Source: Cycas panzhihuaensis (lineage: Eukaryota > Cycadophyta). Taken from it: a DNA stretch of 64,000 nt. A model generated the notes under the pieces. The model had not been told where the DNA came from, searched no databases, and saw only the letters and a list, made by a program, of their open reading frames with translations. The translations under genes and the position numbers were made by a program. Within the stretch, counting starts at the first letter, position 1. Each line of letters starts with the position of its first letter. Positions 1 to 12,128 of this stretch are shown piece by piece. Location: assembly GCA_023213395.1 (NCBI GenBank), contig CM041465.1, forward strand, positions 68,827,741 through 68,891,740. The letters are read 5' to 3'.

Positions 1-1765
1 CAATCGAGCAGGGGGCAGGTAGGTAACAGAGTAAATATAAATTGGCAATAGTCTAATACTTGCTAGATATCAAGGTGAATACTCGAAGGGGCCTGGATAT
101 GGTTGAGATGAACGATGTATCATATGTTACCATTGAGTTGTTGGCGCATTCGGGTGGGTGAGATTACTTTGTTTGGGGGGGCTTGCATCCCATAAAGTTT
201 ATGTGAGTGGCCCATTGAATCTTTAAACATAATTAATGGGGCCATATGTGAGTTATCAGTACTATAAGTTCCTAGAGTTTGGAGCCATTATATACCACGA
301 ATTGCATCTGACCCACCTATGGACAAGGCATAAAAATCAAAGATAAGAGTATATGAGTTAATGTGGATCGTGAGATTTTTTATTATTCCTGCACAATAAA
401 GTGTGTGATGACCACGTAAGGAGCAGGTAAAGCCTAATTTAGGTTCTATATAAAGATTTAACTATCAAGCAGTGGAGATATCGATGAAATTTAGTGATGC
501 GCCACTGTCGATCAAATTTGTAATTAGGATTTTTCGATTCTTTTAACTCAAAATGGTTCACGATATATAGTGAAGGTAATAATTGATGAGGAAACTTCAG
601 GTTTGAGATTTGAAGGCAACTCGTTAGTAGGGTGGTCTTGGGGTTCATCATCATATTCGTGCTCGGTCTTAAGGTCATCTTCCAAAGATAAGTCATGGTT
701 AATTGTGAAGATCATCTTCTTAGCTTTACAGATTCTACCATGACTAGAGGTCTATTTTTTGGAACATTGCACATATAGACCAATTTCTTGATGATGTTAT
801 GCCTCTTCTAGAGTGATGTGTATGGACTTTGAAGATGGTTCCTCAGTACACTACTAAAGAGATGTAAATGGGGTGTCATTTGGTCATGGGCGCGATCGTT
901 GGTAGTTAATTGGATATGGTCTTTGGGACCAGGCAGTATCAGCTTATCGAGATCATGAAAGCCAGGTGGAGTCTCATTTGAATAGAGGAGGCCTTTCTGC
1001 AGTAAATTCTACTTCTACTACTTTAACCATATTAATTGCATCTTTTATAGTAGATAGGGAGGCTATCTTCAGGTGCACTTGGATGCATTCTTTAAGCCCA
1101 GACATTTACGTATCTATCTATGTCTATTTATCAAGTTGTTGATCAACTCAATTACATAAAAATTAGAACTCATCAATGTATACTTTAATAGAGGAAACTT
1201 ACTTCAACAGTACCAGTTGTATGAAAAAAGATTAGTTCCAAGTATATTCATACTGCTCAAAAAATTAGGTAGAGAAGTATACCAAAGATTGGCTAGAAGG
1301 GTACTTCCGCTTCCATCATCGGAACCGATGGTGTGCCTTCCTATCTAAGTGGATGGAAGCAAATGTAAGTTATTCATTTACCGACATTAGGTTAAGTGTA
1401 AAGTAGGACTCTAATTTACTAATCTAATTTTGTGCATTGTCCTTATTGAGATCTAGATTAAATGTGGATATGTTAATCTTATGATGAAATGGTTAGTATT
1501 GACATATAGGTGGAGTCACAGTTTGTTGATGTGTGGGGTCGACTAGTGGTAGAGGAGAGAAGTTGTTCAACCTCTAAAGTACATATTAGATATCAGCATG
1601 GGGTGTTAAAGTTGACATTTTTGTATGAAATTCTATCTGTATAATAGCTACTTTATTTTTAACCTCGTCATGCATGTGGTCTAAATCTTCCTTGATTTTT
1701 TCCTAAATGTTGGTGACTTGGGTCTCAAGTGTCGAGATTTTGTCACTATTGCTTTGAGAAGCCAT
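1..1765 (-). pseudogene. gypsy gag-protease pseudogene
   Basis: The start is an ATG at 1763-1765 (protein MASQSNSDKISTLETQ). The frame then shows a Retrotrans_gag-like region: FNLDL, ISKLESYF, LTFASIHLD and AHH around 1300-1470, matching the conserved fold of plant Ty3/gypsy gag. Further on is YIDEFQFLCN near 1170. The aspartic protease box LIDSGASLNFID lies at about 480-515, and the segment at about 200-340 reads DFYALSIGGSDAI and GIQWLQTLGTYS, the linker between protease and reverse transcriptase. Stops and frameshifts interrupt every domain, so no protein is expected. No clear zinc knuckle was found between gag and protease. Confidence 0.6.
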
Positions 1766-3116
1766 GGAGAAAGGGCATAAAGAGGTGGGAATATATATAA
1801 AGAAGGGAGATGAATGAAGTGGAAAAGATTAAGAAAGAATAGGACATAAGAATTAGGGAGTTGTTAAGGGGAAGAGAGGGGTGGAAATAGGGAGATTGTG
1901 GGATGTTTATAGCTTGTTGACCCCAAAAAAATTACATAAACAATATATCAGGTTCTCCTAAACAAGTGCAAAATGCTCATTCAGAGGGGTATATGAGATG
2001 TAGGGGGGTTGGGAGTGGTAGGACCCACCAATAACTAGGTATTGAAAAATGTGAAAATTACTAGTATATACTAACCTAGTACAAACTGACCAGTATGATG
2101 TGTTGATCGAAATGAGGTATATAGTTGTATGTTAAATTTTTTGCTATGAACTTGCATCGTGAAGCATGACTAAGTGGAGTTCTTTTTTTTTTTTTTGTTC
2201 TTATTCTTTCTTCTTGCATTCTTTTTCTCCTTTTTGCTTCTCTCTCTCTCTCTCTCTCTCTCTTTTTTCTTTTCTATAGTGAGTTTGACTGCGCTCATAG
2301 GTTTTGAGTTCAGGTAGTAAGAAGAATTTTTTTTTCAAAATATGAGGTGACTTGTGGTATGAACCTATAAGTGGAATATGTATATCAAAGTATTCTACCA
2401 ACCACTAAACAAGGTGTGCTTGGTCTTATAGGCCTATCAATAAATTGTAGAAGTTTAGGGCAGGCAGCTTTGTGGTGCTAACTTCTAACCACTCCACTAC
2501 AAGACTTCAGAGGTCAATAGTTTGCCTTTGCTAGGAAGGAATTGGGACCTAAAGGGATCCTCCTATATAGTTGAAGGGACATGGAGGCACACTTTTGTAG
2601 CCAAGTTCTATCCAGGGCTTGGTTCAAGAGTGTTATCTCCAGTCCTTCACATAAGAGGCAGAAGAGCCATGATGCGCTAAGCCAAAATGACAAATCTTTG
2701 TGATATTTAAAGACCCTCGGTATAGGGTCTCTACCTAACTACTTGGGTAGCGATCCAATGGTGTTATCTATTTAGGAAAAAGAGGTGGGAGGGAGAAAGG
2801 GTAGCTGCCCATCAATGTTATCTACCCTTGAGATATAATTCAATAAAAAAATTGAAATATAGAAATGAAATTAAAACTAGATGAAAAATAAAAGGATAAA
2901 GTACTGGAATTACCTCCAAGAAAATTTTTCTCATTTCTCCTGACTCTTGGATTGTCCTGGTACTGTTCCTCAATCTCTATGGAGAGAGTACTAAGTAAAG
3001 GACTTTCCTTGATCTCTGCCAGGGTAGAGAGAGTACTTAATCTGATAGGAAAAAAAAAATTCTGATTTTCTGGGCAGCTTCCCACGATCCCAACGTGACT
3101 TTGATACTACTTGGGA
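1766..3116. other. gypsy leader region, no gene seen
   Basis: This 1.35-kb stretch lies between the gag start and the probable 5' LTR of the gypsy remnant. It contains a CT-dinucleotide microsatellite and several T-runs. Short open frames here are low-complexity, with no recognisable domain. A primer-site-like sequence (minus-strand reading TAGTATCAAAGTC) sits just left of 3117. Confidence 0.4.
2239..2262. repeat. (TC)n microsatellite
   Basis: Twelve uninterrupted TC units flanked by T-rich sequence. The repeat makes an antisense frame that reads as alternating Arg-Glu, which is an artefact. Confidence 0.95.
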
Positions 3117-3519
3117 TGTTTCTTCTCATAAGTGCTCCTTGAGATAGTAGAAAAATGATAATCACAACTACTTCATTCTATCTAATAAGGCAAACTAATT
3201 AACAAAGAATCTCACAAGAACACTAAATGATCACTAAAATAAAGAGTACTACATCATAATCTTTATAAAAAGTTACATCAAAATAACTATTGTTTACAAT
3301 TTATGACCCTTGTATAGATAAAAGAGGGTCTTTCGCATGCAATCCTATTGGTGTCCTAAGTGGCCTTACATTCTATTGGACATCATAACGGCCTTACATA
3401 CCATTAGCTAGCTTATTCCCTCATGTACAAAATTCTATAATTAACCTTATCTCTTAACCGTTTGATAACTTTTTGTATGATAGTGTTTTATATAACTTAG
3501 CGAGATGAGTTATATAACA
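3117..3519 (-). repeat. probable 5' LTR of the gypsy remnant
   Basis: On the minus strand the block starts TGTTATATAAC and ends ACA, next to a primer-site-like sequence (AGTATCAAAGTC) at about 3098-3113. The size (about 400 bp), the TG...CA ends and the position upstream of gag support an LTR. The second copy lies outside the window, so the outer border at 3519 is inferred from the TG and from the copia fragment that begins just after it. Confidence 0.4.
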
Positions 3520-3536
3520 AAAAATGTGGCCGAAGA

Positions 3537-4175
3537 TCACTCCATCTACTAAGAAACTTTCTAAATGGTATTTAAAGACTATTAGAGAAACTTAGTTTCT
3601 TGAAACAAAAGGAAAATACAAATTGAGGATGAGACTTAATATGGTCAATTCTACTTTAATGGTAGATATGCTAAATGTTGAAGAGCCTTTGGGTTTTAAG
3701 GAGGCTAGTTATAAGTAGAAGTGGAGAATAATAATGAATGCTAAAATCAAAGCCATTGAGTAGAACAAGAGCTAGAACTCGGTTGATAAGATATAAATTG
3801 ATCTTTAAGACCAAATTCATATTTGATAGCTCTATGTATAAATATAAGGCCAAATTGGTAGTTAAAGGGTTCATGCAAATAAAAGGGATTGACTACTATG
3901 AGACATTGACTCCAATAGTTAAGATGATGATAATTAGATTAATACTAGTAATAGTTGCTTAGTCTAAATGGTGATTACACCAGCTTCTTGTCAAACATGC
4001 CTTCTTTAATGGAGATCTTATAGAGGAAGTTTATATAGAGTAGCCACTTCGGTATGTTGTAAAGGGCAAAGAATACCTAGTATATCACTTGAAGAAGGCC
4101 TTTTATACCCTAAAATAGGATCTAAAAGCATGGTTCTCTAAGATTAATCAATACTTTTTGGATAATAGGGTTGGG
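3537..4175 (+). pseudogene. Ty1/copia reverse transcriptase fragment
   Basis: The fragment starts in the linker before reverse transcriptase (STKKLSKWYLKTI) and continues into the domain: YKAKLVVKGFMQIKGIDYYETLTPIVK at 3835-3925, then QLDVKHAFFNGDL-like and VYMEQ-like residues around 3975-4050, and LVYHLKKAFY near 4080-4110. It stops before the catalytic YVDD box. There are several in-frame stops (LK*DLKAW). The gypsy 5' LTR lies directly upstream, so the 5' half of this copia element was probably separated by that insertion. Confidence 0.7.
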
Positions 4176-4565
4176 GGACAAGGAGGGGGGTAGGGAGCAG
4201 GTGTTGGTTTTCATGTTTAAATTTAATATAATAATTTGTTCTTAATGGGCTCTTCCATTTTTATTTTATTTTATACATATAAGATATGGTTGATTAAATA
4301 TGAAAGGTTAACATGGAAGGCTATATATACACTATCTAGTATAACTTAATGTAGTTACTTAAATTTAAAGGTGCTAATATAAAAGGCCATATAAACACTA
4401 TTTAGTATAGGATAATGTGACAGATTAAATATAAAGTTAATGAAGAAGGCTAAATATGCACTTTCTAATTTAGATTTGATTTGTAATATTTTTCTATAAA
4501 ACTCCCAGGTAAGGTTTAGTATCATACACCCTTAGTATGGTTCTAAGGGATAACACCCTTAATAA
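4176..4565. other. AT-rich spacer
   Basis: No coding signal was seen between the copia polymerase fragment and the next element. Most of it is the degenerate tandem repeat at 4302-4490. A G-rich stretch at 4173-4200 resembles a polypurine tract followed by TGTTGG, so 4205-4560 could be the decayed 3' LTR of the preceding copia fragment. No partner LTR is present to test this. Confidence 0.35.
4302..4490 (+). repeat. degenerate tandem repeat, about 64-bp period
   Basis: Three diverged units begin near 4302, 4367 and 4432. Each has AAAGGT/AAAGTT, then AAGGCTATATA or AAGGCCATATA, then CACTAT-TAGTATA. Related wording occurs in inverted orientation around 10280-10370 and 10530-10610. Confidence 0.55.
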
Positions 4566-4970
4566 GGTTAGTCAACAATAATTAACTTATGTTAACTATA
4601 TACTTAATACTTCATCAGGGGATAGTTATGACAAGTATGTGTGATAGAGGGACGTGTCTCTATACAAATAGGTACAATGAAGAGTTCATGACACCATTTT
4701 AGGGTGTATTTATATGTACCCCCTTGGTCTTCTAATCAATTAACTTGGATCAATGTAATCTCATCATATCAACTTGTATTCCATCTCACCATTGAATACT
4801 ATTTTGTTCTAATATTTTAATATAATAAATAATGTATTGGTGGGGTTTCTCTCTCTGGAGTTTTCCACAATAAATCTAGTGTTCGAGTCTTCTTGTGCAT
4901 GTTCTTGTCATGTAATAGTCGTTACCTCTAGTTGGTTCAACACTTGACCTACAACTTGCATATACACACA
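4566..4970 (+). repeat. 5' LTR of the 4566-9001 element
   Basis: Aligns along its full length with 8582-9001. Shared anchors include GGATCAATGTAATCTCATCA, the AT-rich TATTTTAATATAATAAAT box and TAGTTGGTTCAACAC near the 3' end. The starting TG has become GG. The primer site follows directly. Confidence 0.75.
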
Positions 4971-6250
4971 TCTTGATATAGTATCAGAGCACAAGGAAAG
5001 TAAGGAATAATGTTAAAACTCTTATTTAAGATTGAAAATGCATGAGTTTATCACTAACTAGTTAAACTCAAAGATTGGAGGTCCATAGATCATGTTAACA
5101 CTAAGAAAAGAGGGTATCTAGAGTTGCCAAAACATATTGGGCATGTTATATGCCTATTGCACCAATATTGGAAGTTATACAATGATGTTGGGCATCAACC
5201 AAAGCTATACAATTACATTAGGCTCAGATTGGATATTATAAATCAGTGTTAGGCAAGATTTGAAGATGTTGGGCATTAGTTGATAGTGTTGGGTTTCAAA
5301 TTAAAGTTATACAATATAGATTGGGTAGTATTAAGAGCCACTAAACTAAATTTTGGTTGGTTCATGAATCAAGTGGGTTTGAAGAAGAAATTTTCCCCCA
5401 TTTAACTTTGTTTAGAATAAATAATCACTGATAAAGATCTTTGACTAACTTGTATACAATTAGAATTTGATTTTGCTAAATCATAAGTTGTTTAGATGGT
5501 TTGAAAGAATTGTTGATGCCCTATGTAGGCCTACAACTTTATGCAACAATCGTGCCCCTTCTAAAAGTCACAATAATAAAAAAATTAAGGTGTTTTAATA
5601 ATATTGATGAATCTTTAAAGTCAAAGTTCATCAACATCAAAGATTGATCATTACTAAGCCATAACTGTATGAATTAAATCATGTGTGAAGAAGAGTCATT
5701 GTCATTTGAGCAATTTGTATCAAAATAAAGAATGGAATGATAAAACATCAAATGAAATAAATATTAGAGTAAGACTTGATGAATAAATTAATGTTTTAAT
5801 ATAATTTTAAGGCACATAGATTTAATATTGATCACATGACCTTTTTTAGGAGTTGCCATTGAAGAGAATATTCGTTTTTAATATTCTAACTTTAATACAT
5901 GCTTAAAACTTTATAAAAAGTGATTAATTTAGTTTTTCAAGTATTTTACATAGTTATTTGGAGTTATTCCACCTGAAATCAACTTGAAAACATGAGACAC
6001 CCAACATTTAGATCTTATTACCTTCAACATGAGATTTATAGTGTTAAAAGAACCTTTTAATACATTAATATTTTCAATTAATGTTAAAAAGCATTTTCTT
6101 TGTAAAAAACCTATGGTACATACATTTGTTTCTCAATAAAGTGGTATACAAAGCAGTGATTTAGGCTTCGAAAAGTGATAATTACTATGAATTAAGACTT
6201 ATAATTGCCTTTGGCAATTAAGTGGAAGTAAATTCAAAGTATTTACAGAC

Positions 6251-7650
6251 ATGGATGGCAGAACTACCTTATTGGCACAAGTGATATTTGATGGCACTAA
6301 TTTCTAAGAGTGGAAGTCTAATATATAATTCATATTGATGGCCCATGAGTTATGGGACCTAACCTGCAAGTCGCTCCCTAGAAAAAAGGAAGGGGGAACC
6401 TGACTTTGAACCAGATAAACTCATATAAAGAAAGTAACTTCATGCCACTAGTCTACTAAAGCTCTTATTTGCCCATAAATTGAATATGCCACACAACATT
6501 TGGAAGACCTTATATGATATATTTAAAAAGAAAATGATAAATCATTTGGTCATCTTACTAGGTAAATTATTCAAATACTTCATTAAGGATGAGAATAATA
6601 TCAATACCTATTTGAATAAGTTAAGTGATATTAGGAATACGCTGGAGAGAATAGTAAAAAACCTAGTTAATGATAAGATCCTATTTTAGTTATCATGAAC
6701 AAGTTGCCAACAACCTACAATACCTTTCAAACCATGTATAATGTTGATGAGATGTTGTAATTTACCTCGTTTTTGAAGTTAAAAGAGCTTCTTCTTATGG
6801 AGGAAGCTAAGCTTGAATATCACGAGTTTGCGAGCTCTATTGATATTAATTATTCCTTATCCTTAAAATTTTAGAAAAATGAGGATGAAGATAGGTATAA
6901 ACATTCACATGAAGAGGGTACCAATAACTAAAGCACACAATAACATATCTCTTCTACTAAGTAGAGTTTTGATGTGTTAAACCAAAATCTTGGCCAAATA
7001 GACATCATACTCGATAATGTTGGTGTGGTACAAATAAAAAATATTGAAACAGTCACAGTGAAAGGTGGTTGTCATAAGAAGATATGGTATACACCTAGAA
7101 TGAATCACAATCTTCTTTCTGTTAAGGATACCTGGGTATACTCTCTTAAAGATAAGTCTAAAGTGAAATAATTTGAAACAACAACTGAAAAGATGTATGA
7201 AAATCAAATAGAATTGTTAAGGAGTAATAGTAGAAAAGGCTATGATAATCACATTTCTAAGTTATATTCTAATTATTGTATTAAATTAATCCCACATGAT
7301 GGAGTTGTCACACAGAAAGTTAATACCTTAATCGGCATAGTGTTATGTAGGATGCAAATACAACATATGCCATCCAATTTTGGGATAGAAGTTGTGAGAA
7401 TTATTGTTAACATTGTGAACTAAATTTTAATCTCTATAGTTCAAATTGTGATGCCACATGAAAAATAGACTAATAAAAAACCTTCCATTAAAAAAATAAA
7501 AATCTTTGGATGCATTACAAATGCACTAATCTCAAATAAACAATTGAAGAAGTCTAACCATAGTTGTAAATATACTTTTGTGGAATATTATGGAAACGAT
7601 CATATATATACACTATGGGATCTGATGATACAAAAGTTTCTTCATTGCTA
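6251..7650 (+). pseudogene. copia gag, protease and integrase remnants
   Basis: The frame opens with ATG at 6251 (MDGRTTLLAQVIFDGTNF), typical of copia gag, with a stop soon after. Residues at 6480-6689 (IWKTLYDIF, LGKLFKYFIKDENNINTYLNKLSDI) match the UBN2/gag domain. 6974-7171 (CHKKIWYTPRMNHNLLSV) matches the segment after the protease. 7480-7620 (KKIKIFGCITNALI, KYTFVEYYGN) matches the C-terminal end of integrase. No intact protease D-S-G box and no integrase catalytic core were seen, so large deletions must lie between these pieces. Non-functional. Confidence 0.6.
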
Positions 7651-7752
7651 GGATATAAAAATGAACAAAGCATCAATATACCTATTTAATAAGCTTATGC
7701 TATTAAATGTTTGTTATCCCCTCCCCTTTCCCCCTTCATAACATCTCTTAAT

Positions 7753-8532
7753 CCTACAAAGGTCGAGTTCCAAGAGGAAGATGAAGTAAAAGGTAATAAA
7801 AAACACTAGTTACTTATTGAGGAGAGGATAACCTCCTCTAAGTCATTATTGGCCATAACTAAGGATATAACAAAAAGACTAATTGAAACTTAAACTACTA
7901 GTTGACTTCAAATGATGAAAGTCATCCACTCTCACATTAATGATTCATTACGGCAAATGAATCCTTCCTATAGAGTAATTGTAGAGGAGTATAAAGATTT
8001 TTTATATGAAAATATTCCTTTTATTTTGATTGACCCTGAGATGACCATTGCACCCATTGTTTAAAAGCTACTAAATAGGTCAAATATAACAGTTATACTT
8101 AGTGGAGAGTTATATCAAAATAATATTCAATCTACATTTCTTAACCTAAACTTGAGGAGATTATATCAAGTGCAAACCTCTAAGGTCATTAAGGAAAGAT
8201 AAGATAAATTATTATGCTAATTAAATTACATTAAAGGTATATATCCTATGTTCAATTTGGACTCGTCTTTGGTTGATGAACCATTATGACTTATGAAAGA
8301 AGCTCTTAATTTAGGGGAAGAGTACCAACAAGATCAAGTATCAACATTAGAAGAGAGATACCAATTGATTATTCAAGAGGTGTTTGGTGAAAGTAAGCTT
8401 CAAGTAGAATCTCCTTCGAGCATTAATCGAGTTGTGAACTAATTCATGGAGATATTAGATAAATATCACCAGTCAATATTCAGTAAGATCATCCTTAAGA
8501 GGAGATCATTCTACAAGGATAGATCTCCTAAC
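7753..8532 (+). pseudogene. unrecognised coding-like frame inside the LTR element
   Basis: One reading frame runs about 260 codons with roughly a dozen stops, far fewer than expected for random AT-rich DNA. It reads for example VEFQEEDEVKG, RVIVEEYKDFLYENIPFILI, TVILSGELYQNNIQ, LVDEPL, LNLGEEYQQDQVSTLEERYQ and IIQEVFGESKLQ. It shows no reverse transcriptase YVDD box and no RNase H motif, although it occupies the position of those domains. It may be a captured host fragment, an extra retrotransposon frame, or strongly diverged polymerase. Function unknown. Confidence 0.4.
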
Positions 8533-8581
8533 TAATGGAGTACTTAATTTTGCTTCATCCCCTATTCACATTAAGGGGGGA

Positions 8582-9001
8582 TGTTAGCGATAGTTAACTT
8601 AGGTTAACTATATATTTAATGATTCATTAGGAGATAGTTATCACGAGTAGGTGTGACAGAGGAATGCATCTCTATATGAGTAAGTATGATAAAGAATCAT
8701 GTCCCTATGCGAAGGGTTATGACACCATTTCAGGGTATATTTATATGTATTCTCTTGGTATTCTAATCAATTATCTTGGATCAATGTAATCTCATCATAT
8801 CAACTCATATTCCATCTTAACATTAAACACTATGTTGTTTTAATATTTTAATATAATAAATATTATGTTGGTGGGTTTTCTCTCTCAAGAGTTTCCTGTG
8901 ATAAATCTAGTGTTTGAGCCTTCTTTTGCATGTTCTTGGTATGTAACAATCCTTTCCCCTAGTTGGTTCAACACCTGACCTGCAACTTACATATACGCAC
9001 A
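8582..9001 (+). repeat. 3' LTR of the 4566-9001 element
   Basis: Starts TGTTAGCG directly after the polypurine tract and ends GCACA. Homologous to 4566-4970 over its full length, with a short insertion near 8690. Confidence 0.75.
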
Positions 9002-11330
9002 TCCTAATAAGGTCCCATGTTAGTATCCTTAGATAGGTGTGGGCCTAATTGCTTACCCCCTTTAAAATAATTATCACAAGCTCTAACTTGAATCTCAAAT
9101 ATATAAGTATATATTCTTTCTTTTTATAACTATCATTACATGTGTAAGTAGGTAGGAACAAAATTTGTGATAGACAATTTAGGTATCAACTAACATCTTA
9201 GGGATAAAACATAAAGATTCCTTTCCAATTAACACTTAATTAGGGGATTTTATTATAGGTCTTCTTCATTACATTATAAAGAAGTAGAGTAAGGGTAGGG
9301 TGTTTATGATCACTCTTATGAGGCTAGTGTCCTATTATATTATAACATCTTTTTGAAATTTTTTGTTTAATGATATAGAATCTTTATATTCTACCAAGCT
9401 TTCATTTGTGGTTAGTCAATGTTATATGTGGATAGATGCTTTTGATGATATTATAAAATACTATTTTTTTTAGATATATAGTATAGATAGATGTATCATT
9501 TCATTAGCATTGATTAATATATTCTTTACCATCTTTTTCATCACTAATAATATTAAGGAATAATTTATGAACAAAATCCTCAGTAATAGGGAAATATACA
9601 ATTGCCTAAAGTTCACTTTAATATAGTACAATTATTAAAGAAAATATTTAATTTTCATATAACCTGTAGCACACTAATTGGCTACGCTTATATTTTGGAG
9701 TGTGGCATAAGTACATACACCCATCCTTGCCCCTTTATTCCTTAATAAGTAAACACAATACCCTTTATACTTAATATAATCATTCAATCATGAAAGAGAT
9801 ATGATATTTATATTTGCATGCCATAAACAAATGCCATACAATTGAGATACTCTCTAAAAAGATCAATACTATTTAGACGATATTTAGTATATATATCTTA
9901 ATAATGAGTGAGCCCATGATTTCTAGTAAAAAAAATTATCTTATTCCTTGTTTTTAAGGTGAGGTTTATTTAAATAAATGTTTAAACCAAAATAAAGATT
10001 TGAAATCAAATCAAGTTAATACATAATTGGGGAATATATAATACCTTCTTATATTTAGGTGATACGATATATTTAAATAAACATAAATATGGATTATACA
10101 CTATAATCACCCTATAAGATAACTTTCCCACAAGTCATACATAAATATCTAAGCATTAATTAACAACTTGATGAAAATACAAGCTATGCATGCTTGGCAT
10201 ATTATTTAACACTTCATTTCTATACCGTATAACTAAAAAAAATTACTATTTCATGATATCTTAAAAAACCATCAGTTTACATATGACTTATATTAGATAG
10301 TGTTTAGGTATCCTTCTCATAAACTTTATGTAACTAATCGCATTAATCTATATTAGATAATATCTATGTAATGTTTTTTTTTGAAGGTGTTGACCCTTGA
10401 AGAGGGAATTGATTCTTGATTTATTGAAATTTATCACCTTTTCATTTTGTTCATCCCTTTAGACTCCTTTGAGGTTGAACTTGAGACATTCTTTACATTA
10501 GAAGGTAGTATTTATCGATGTATCTTGCGCTTGACCTATATCTATATAGTGTTATATATTAAAATATTTCATATTTAATCAATTGCAATAACTTACATTA
10601 TATAGTGTCAAAATAACCTAACACATTAACATTTAATGTTCAACTAATGATATTTTTAATATATTAAAAAAAAGAGGGAGATAAAAAAATATTATAGATA
10701 AATTATTAAATCAAATTTAACCATAAAAATTATTAAATTAAATTTGTTGTAATAGTAATTGTTCACCATAAGTACATGTTAATATCATATCAATATCATG
10801 TAAAATATGCAATACAAACTCTAATGCAACCTTTGCCACATAATAAAAGATATGAAACCTTAGTAAAGCCAATGATAATCACACCCAACTTGCATTAGAA
10901 AGATTCCTTATCATCATCTCAAAATGGAACCCATGTTTCAAACAATTCTATGAATAGACAACTTAGAAAGACTAAAAGGTCTCAAAAGTGAAATTCTAAG
11001 CTTAGAAATGTATTGATAAAGACATGTCAATGGACGAACACTAAAAAATAAACTGAAGGCCACACCATTAAATCTGGTACGGGACGACGCTAGGTTGCTT
11101 ACCAACTTTTCACTAATATTCCACGCCAAACATTTACAGGCGCTCCCATGGAAAAACATCACGTTGCATCCGCAAAAGCCATGTCATCACGCGCGCTCTT
11201 CAACACGTGGCAAGCTCCTAGATCTCTTCTTTTCTTACGGACGGAGGGCAAATACGTTCAAAATCTTATATTTTTTTAATATTATCGGATACGTGTGAAT
11301 GTTTATTTCGTTGGGAGAATTTCTCTCTAA
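9002..11330. other. AT-rich intergenic DNA, no gene seen
   Basis: No frame with recognisable domains on either strand. 10280-10370 and 10530-10610 carry sequences related, in inverse orientation, to the tandem repeat at 4302-4490 (TTATATTAGATAGTGTTTAGG, TATATAGTGT). From about 11070 the sequence turns CpG-richer, marking the approach to the gene promoter. Confidence 0.5.
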
Positions 11331-11331
11331 T

Positions 11332-11340
11332 TATAAAATA
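11332..11340 (+). promoter_or_regulatory. probable TATA box of the RING gene
   Basis: TATAAAATA sits about 790 bp upstream of the start codon, just after a CpG-richer stretch (11160-11240) and before a GC-balanced leader. Transcription would start near 11365. Inferred from spacing and composition only. Confidence 0.4.
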
Positions 11341-11359
11341 CGATCGTCGAAGAATAGAC

Positions 11360-12128
11360 GAAACGGCTGAGCAGCCAACGCAACCGACGGCAGAGATCGC
11401 AGGCCTCAGAATATCGTAGGCCGTTGGATTTGCTCCTTAGAACGGAAGCCAGGGGAATTGGTGGAGCGGAGCTTTGAATGCCGGGTAGCAAGGGTTTTGT
11501 TCCGTTTCATCGATCTCTCCCAGGATACCAACCTTTCTGCGGCTGTTGATTCTTTCCTTCAAAACAACTCAGTAGCTGTTGGCTTATTTTTCACGGTTTT
11601 TCAAATTTCAGAACTTTGGATTGCGAACGTTTCAGGTTCGATTTCGCTTATTGGTTGTGAATTGATATTCGTTCGGAATAAGTTTCGATTGAGAATGTTT
11701 GTGAAGAACCAGAAGCAATACATTTTTTTTTCTCCTTTTTTTTCTGTTGGACATCTTAAAGTTTTGATACATCTTGGATGAATATGTAACTTTGATTGAT
11801 GGATGGAATTTGAAAGTGTCTTGTGCAAGTGCCTCTTGTAGGCACTTCTCCTAACGAATTCGGCCGAAAATTGGATTTGGACAATTTGTTAGGGTTCGAA
11901 TAGCAGTCGAAATAAGAAAAAAACGGAATATTGTATTCTACGAAATTTCTTTTAATGAGAATTTAATATGCTGGAATTTGTGCAGATCTGGGGTATTGGA
12001 CGATAATTTATATGTATTTAATATTGCTGCGTGCAGGAAATTCGGTGTATTGAAGGTAGAAACTGCTCGGCTTTATTGCTTTGCGGAGTTGTGGAATTTT
12101 AATAATTTGGAGATTGGAATAGTAGAAA
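11360..12128 (+). other. 5' untranslated leader with a likely intron
   Basis: Between the TATA-like box and the ATG there is no long frame in phase with the gene, and two stops (TAG TAG) directly precede the start codon's frame. A strong plant-type donor, CAG|GTTCGATTTC, occurs at 11635/11636. Good acceptors occur at 11985 (TTTGTGCAG) and 12036 (GCGTGCAG). A 5' UTR intron of about 350-400 bp is therefore likely. A 107-codon frame at 11458-11781 crosses the donor and is probably not translated. Confidence 0.45.

Larger units (their letters stand above)
1..3519 (-). mobile_element. Ty3/gypsy LTR retrotransposon remnant, 5' part
   Basis: Read on the minus strand, the order is a probable 5' LTR (3117-3519), a primer-site-like sequence, a leader of about 1.35 kb, gag from 1765 downwards, and a protease with the motif LIDSGAS at 495-515. 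After these comes the hydrophobic stretch that precedes reverse transcriptase in gypsy elements. The window starts inside the element, so polymerase and 3' LTR are not visible. The coding part has many stops and frameshifts. Its right end abuts a plus-strand copia fragment, which suggests insertion into that older copia element. Class assignment rests on the gag and protease pattern and is fairly secure; exact borders are not. Confidence 0.6.
4566..9001 (+). mobile_element. complete but decayed copia-type LTR element with unusual 3' half
   Basis: Two LTRs (4566-4970 and 8582-9001) flank a primer site (GTATCAGAGC at 4981), a 1.25-kb leader, gag, protease and integrase remnants, and a polypurine tract (AAGGGGGGA at 8572-8580). 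TAATAAGG flanks both ends (4560-4567 and 9005-9012) and can supply a 5-bp target duplication such as AATAA; the repeat slightly overlaps the LTR end, so the exact duplication is ambiguous. Where a copia element should carry reverse transcriptase and RNase H, this one has about 780 bp of an unrecognised frame. LTR divergence is roughly 15-20%, making it an old insertion. Confidence 0.7.

Noticed and set aside
2201-2401. 66-codon minus-strand frame with an Arg-Glu repeat
   Set aside because: Translation of the TC microsatellite and T-rich DNA; no coding signature.
11458-11781. 107-codon frame upstream of the RING exon
   Set aside because: Crosses a strong splice donor, is in another phase, has no domain and lies in the probable 5' UTR.
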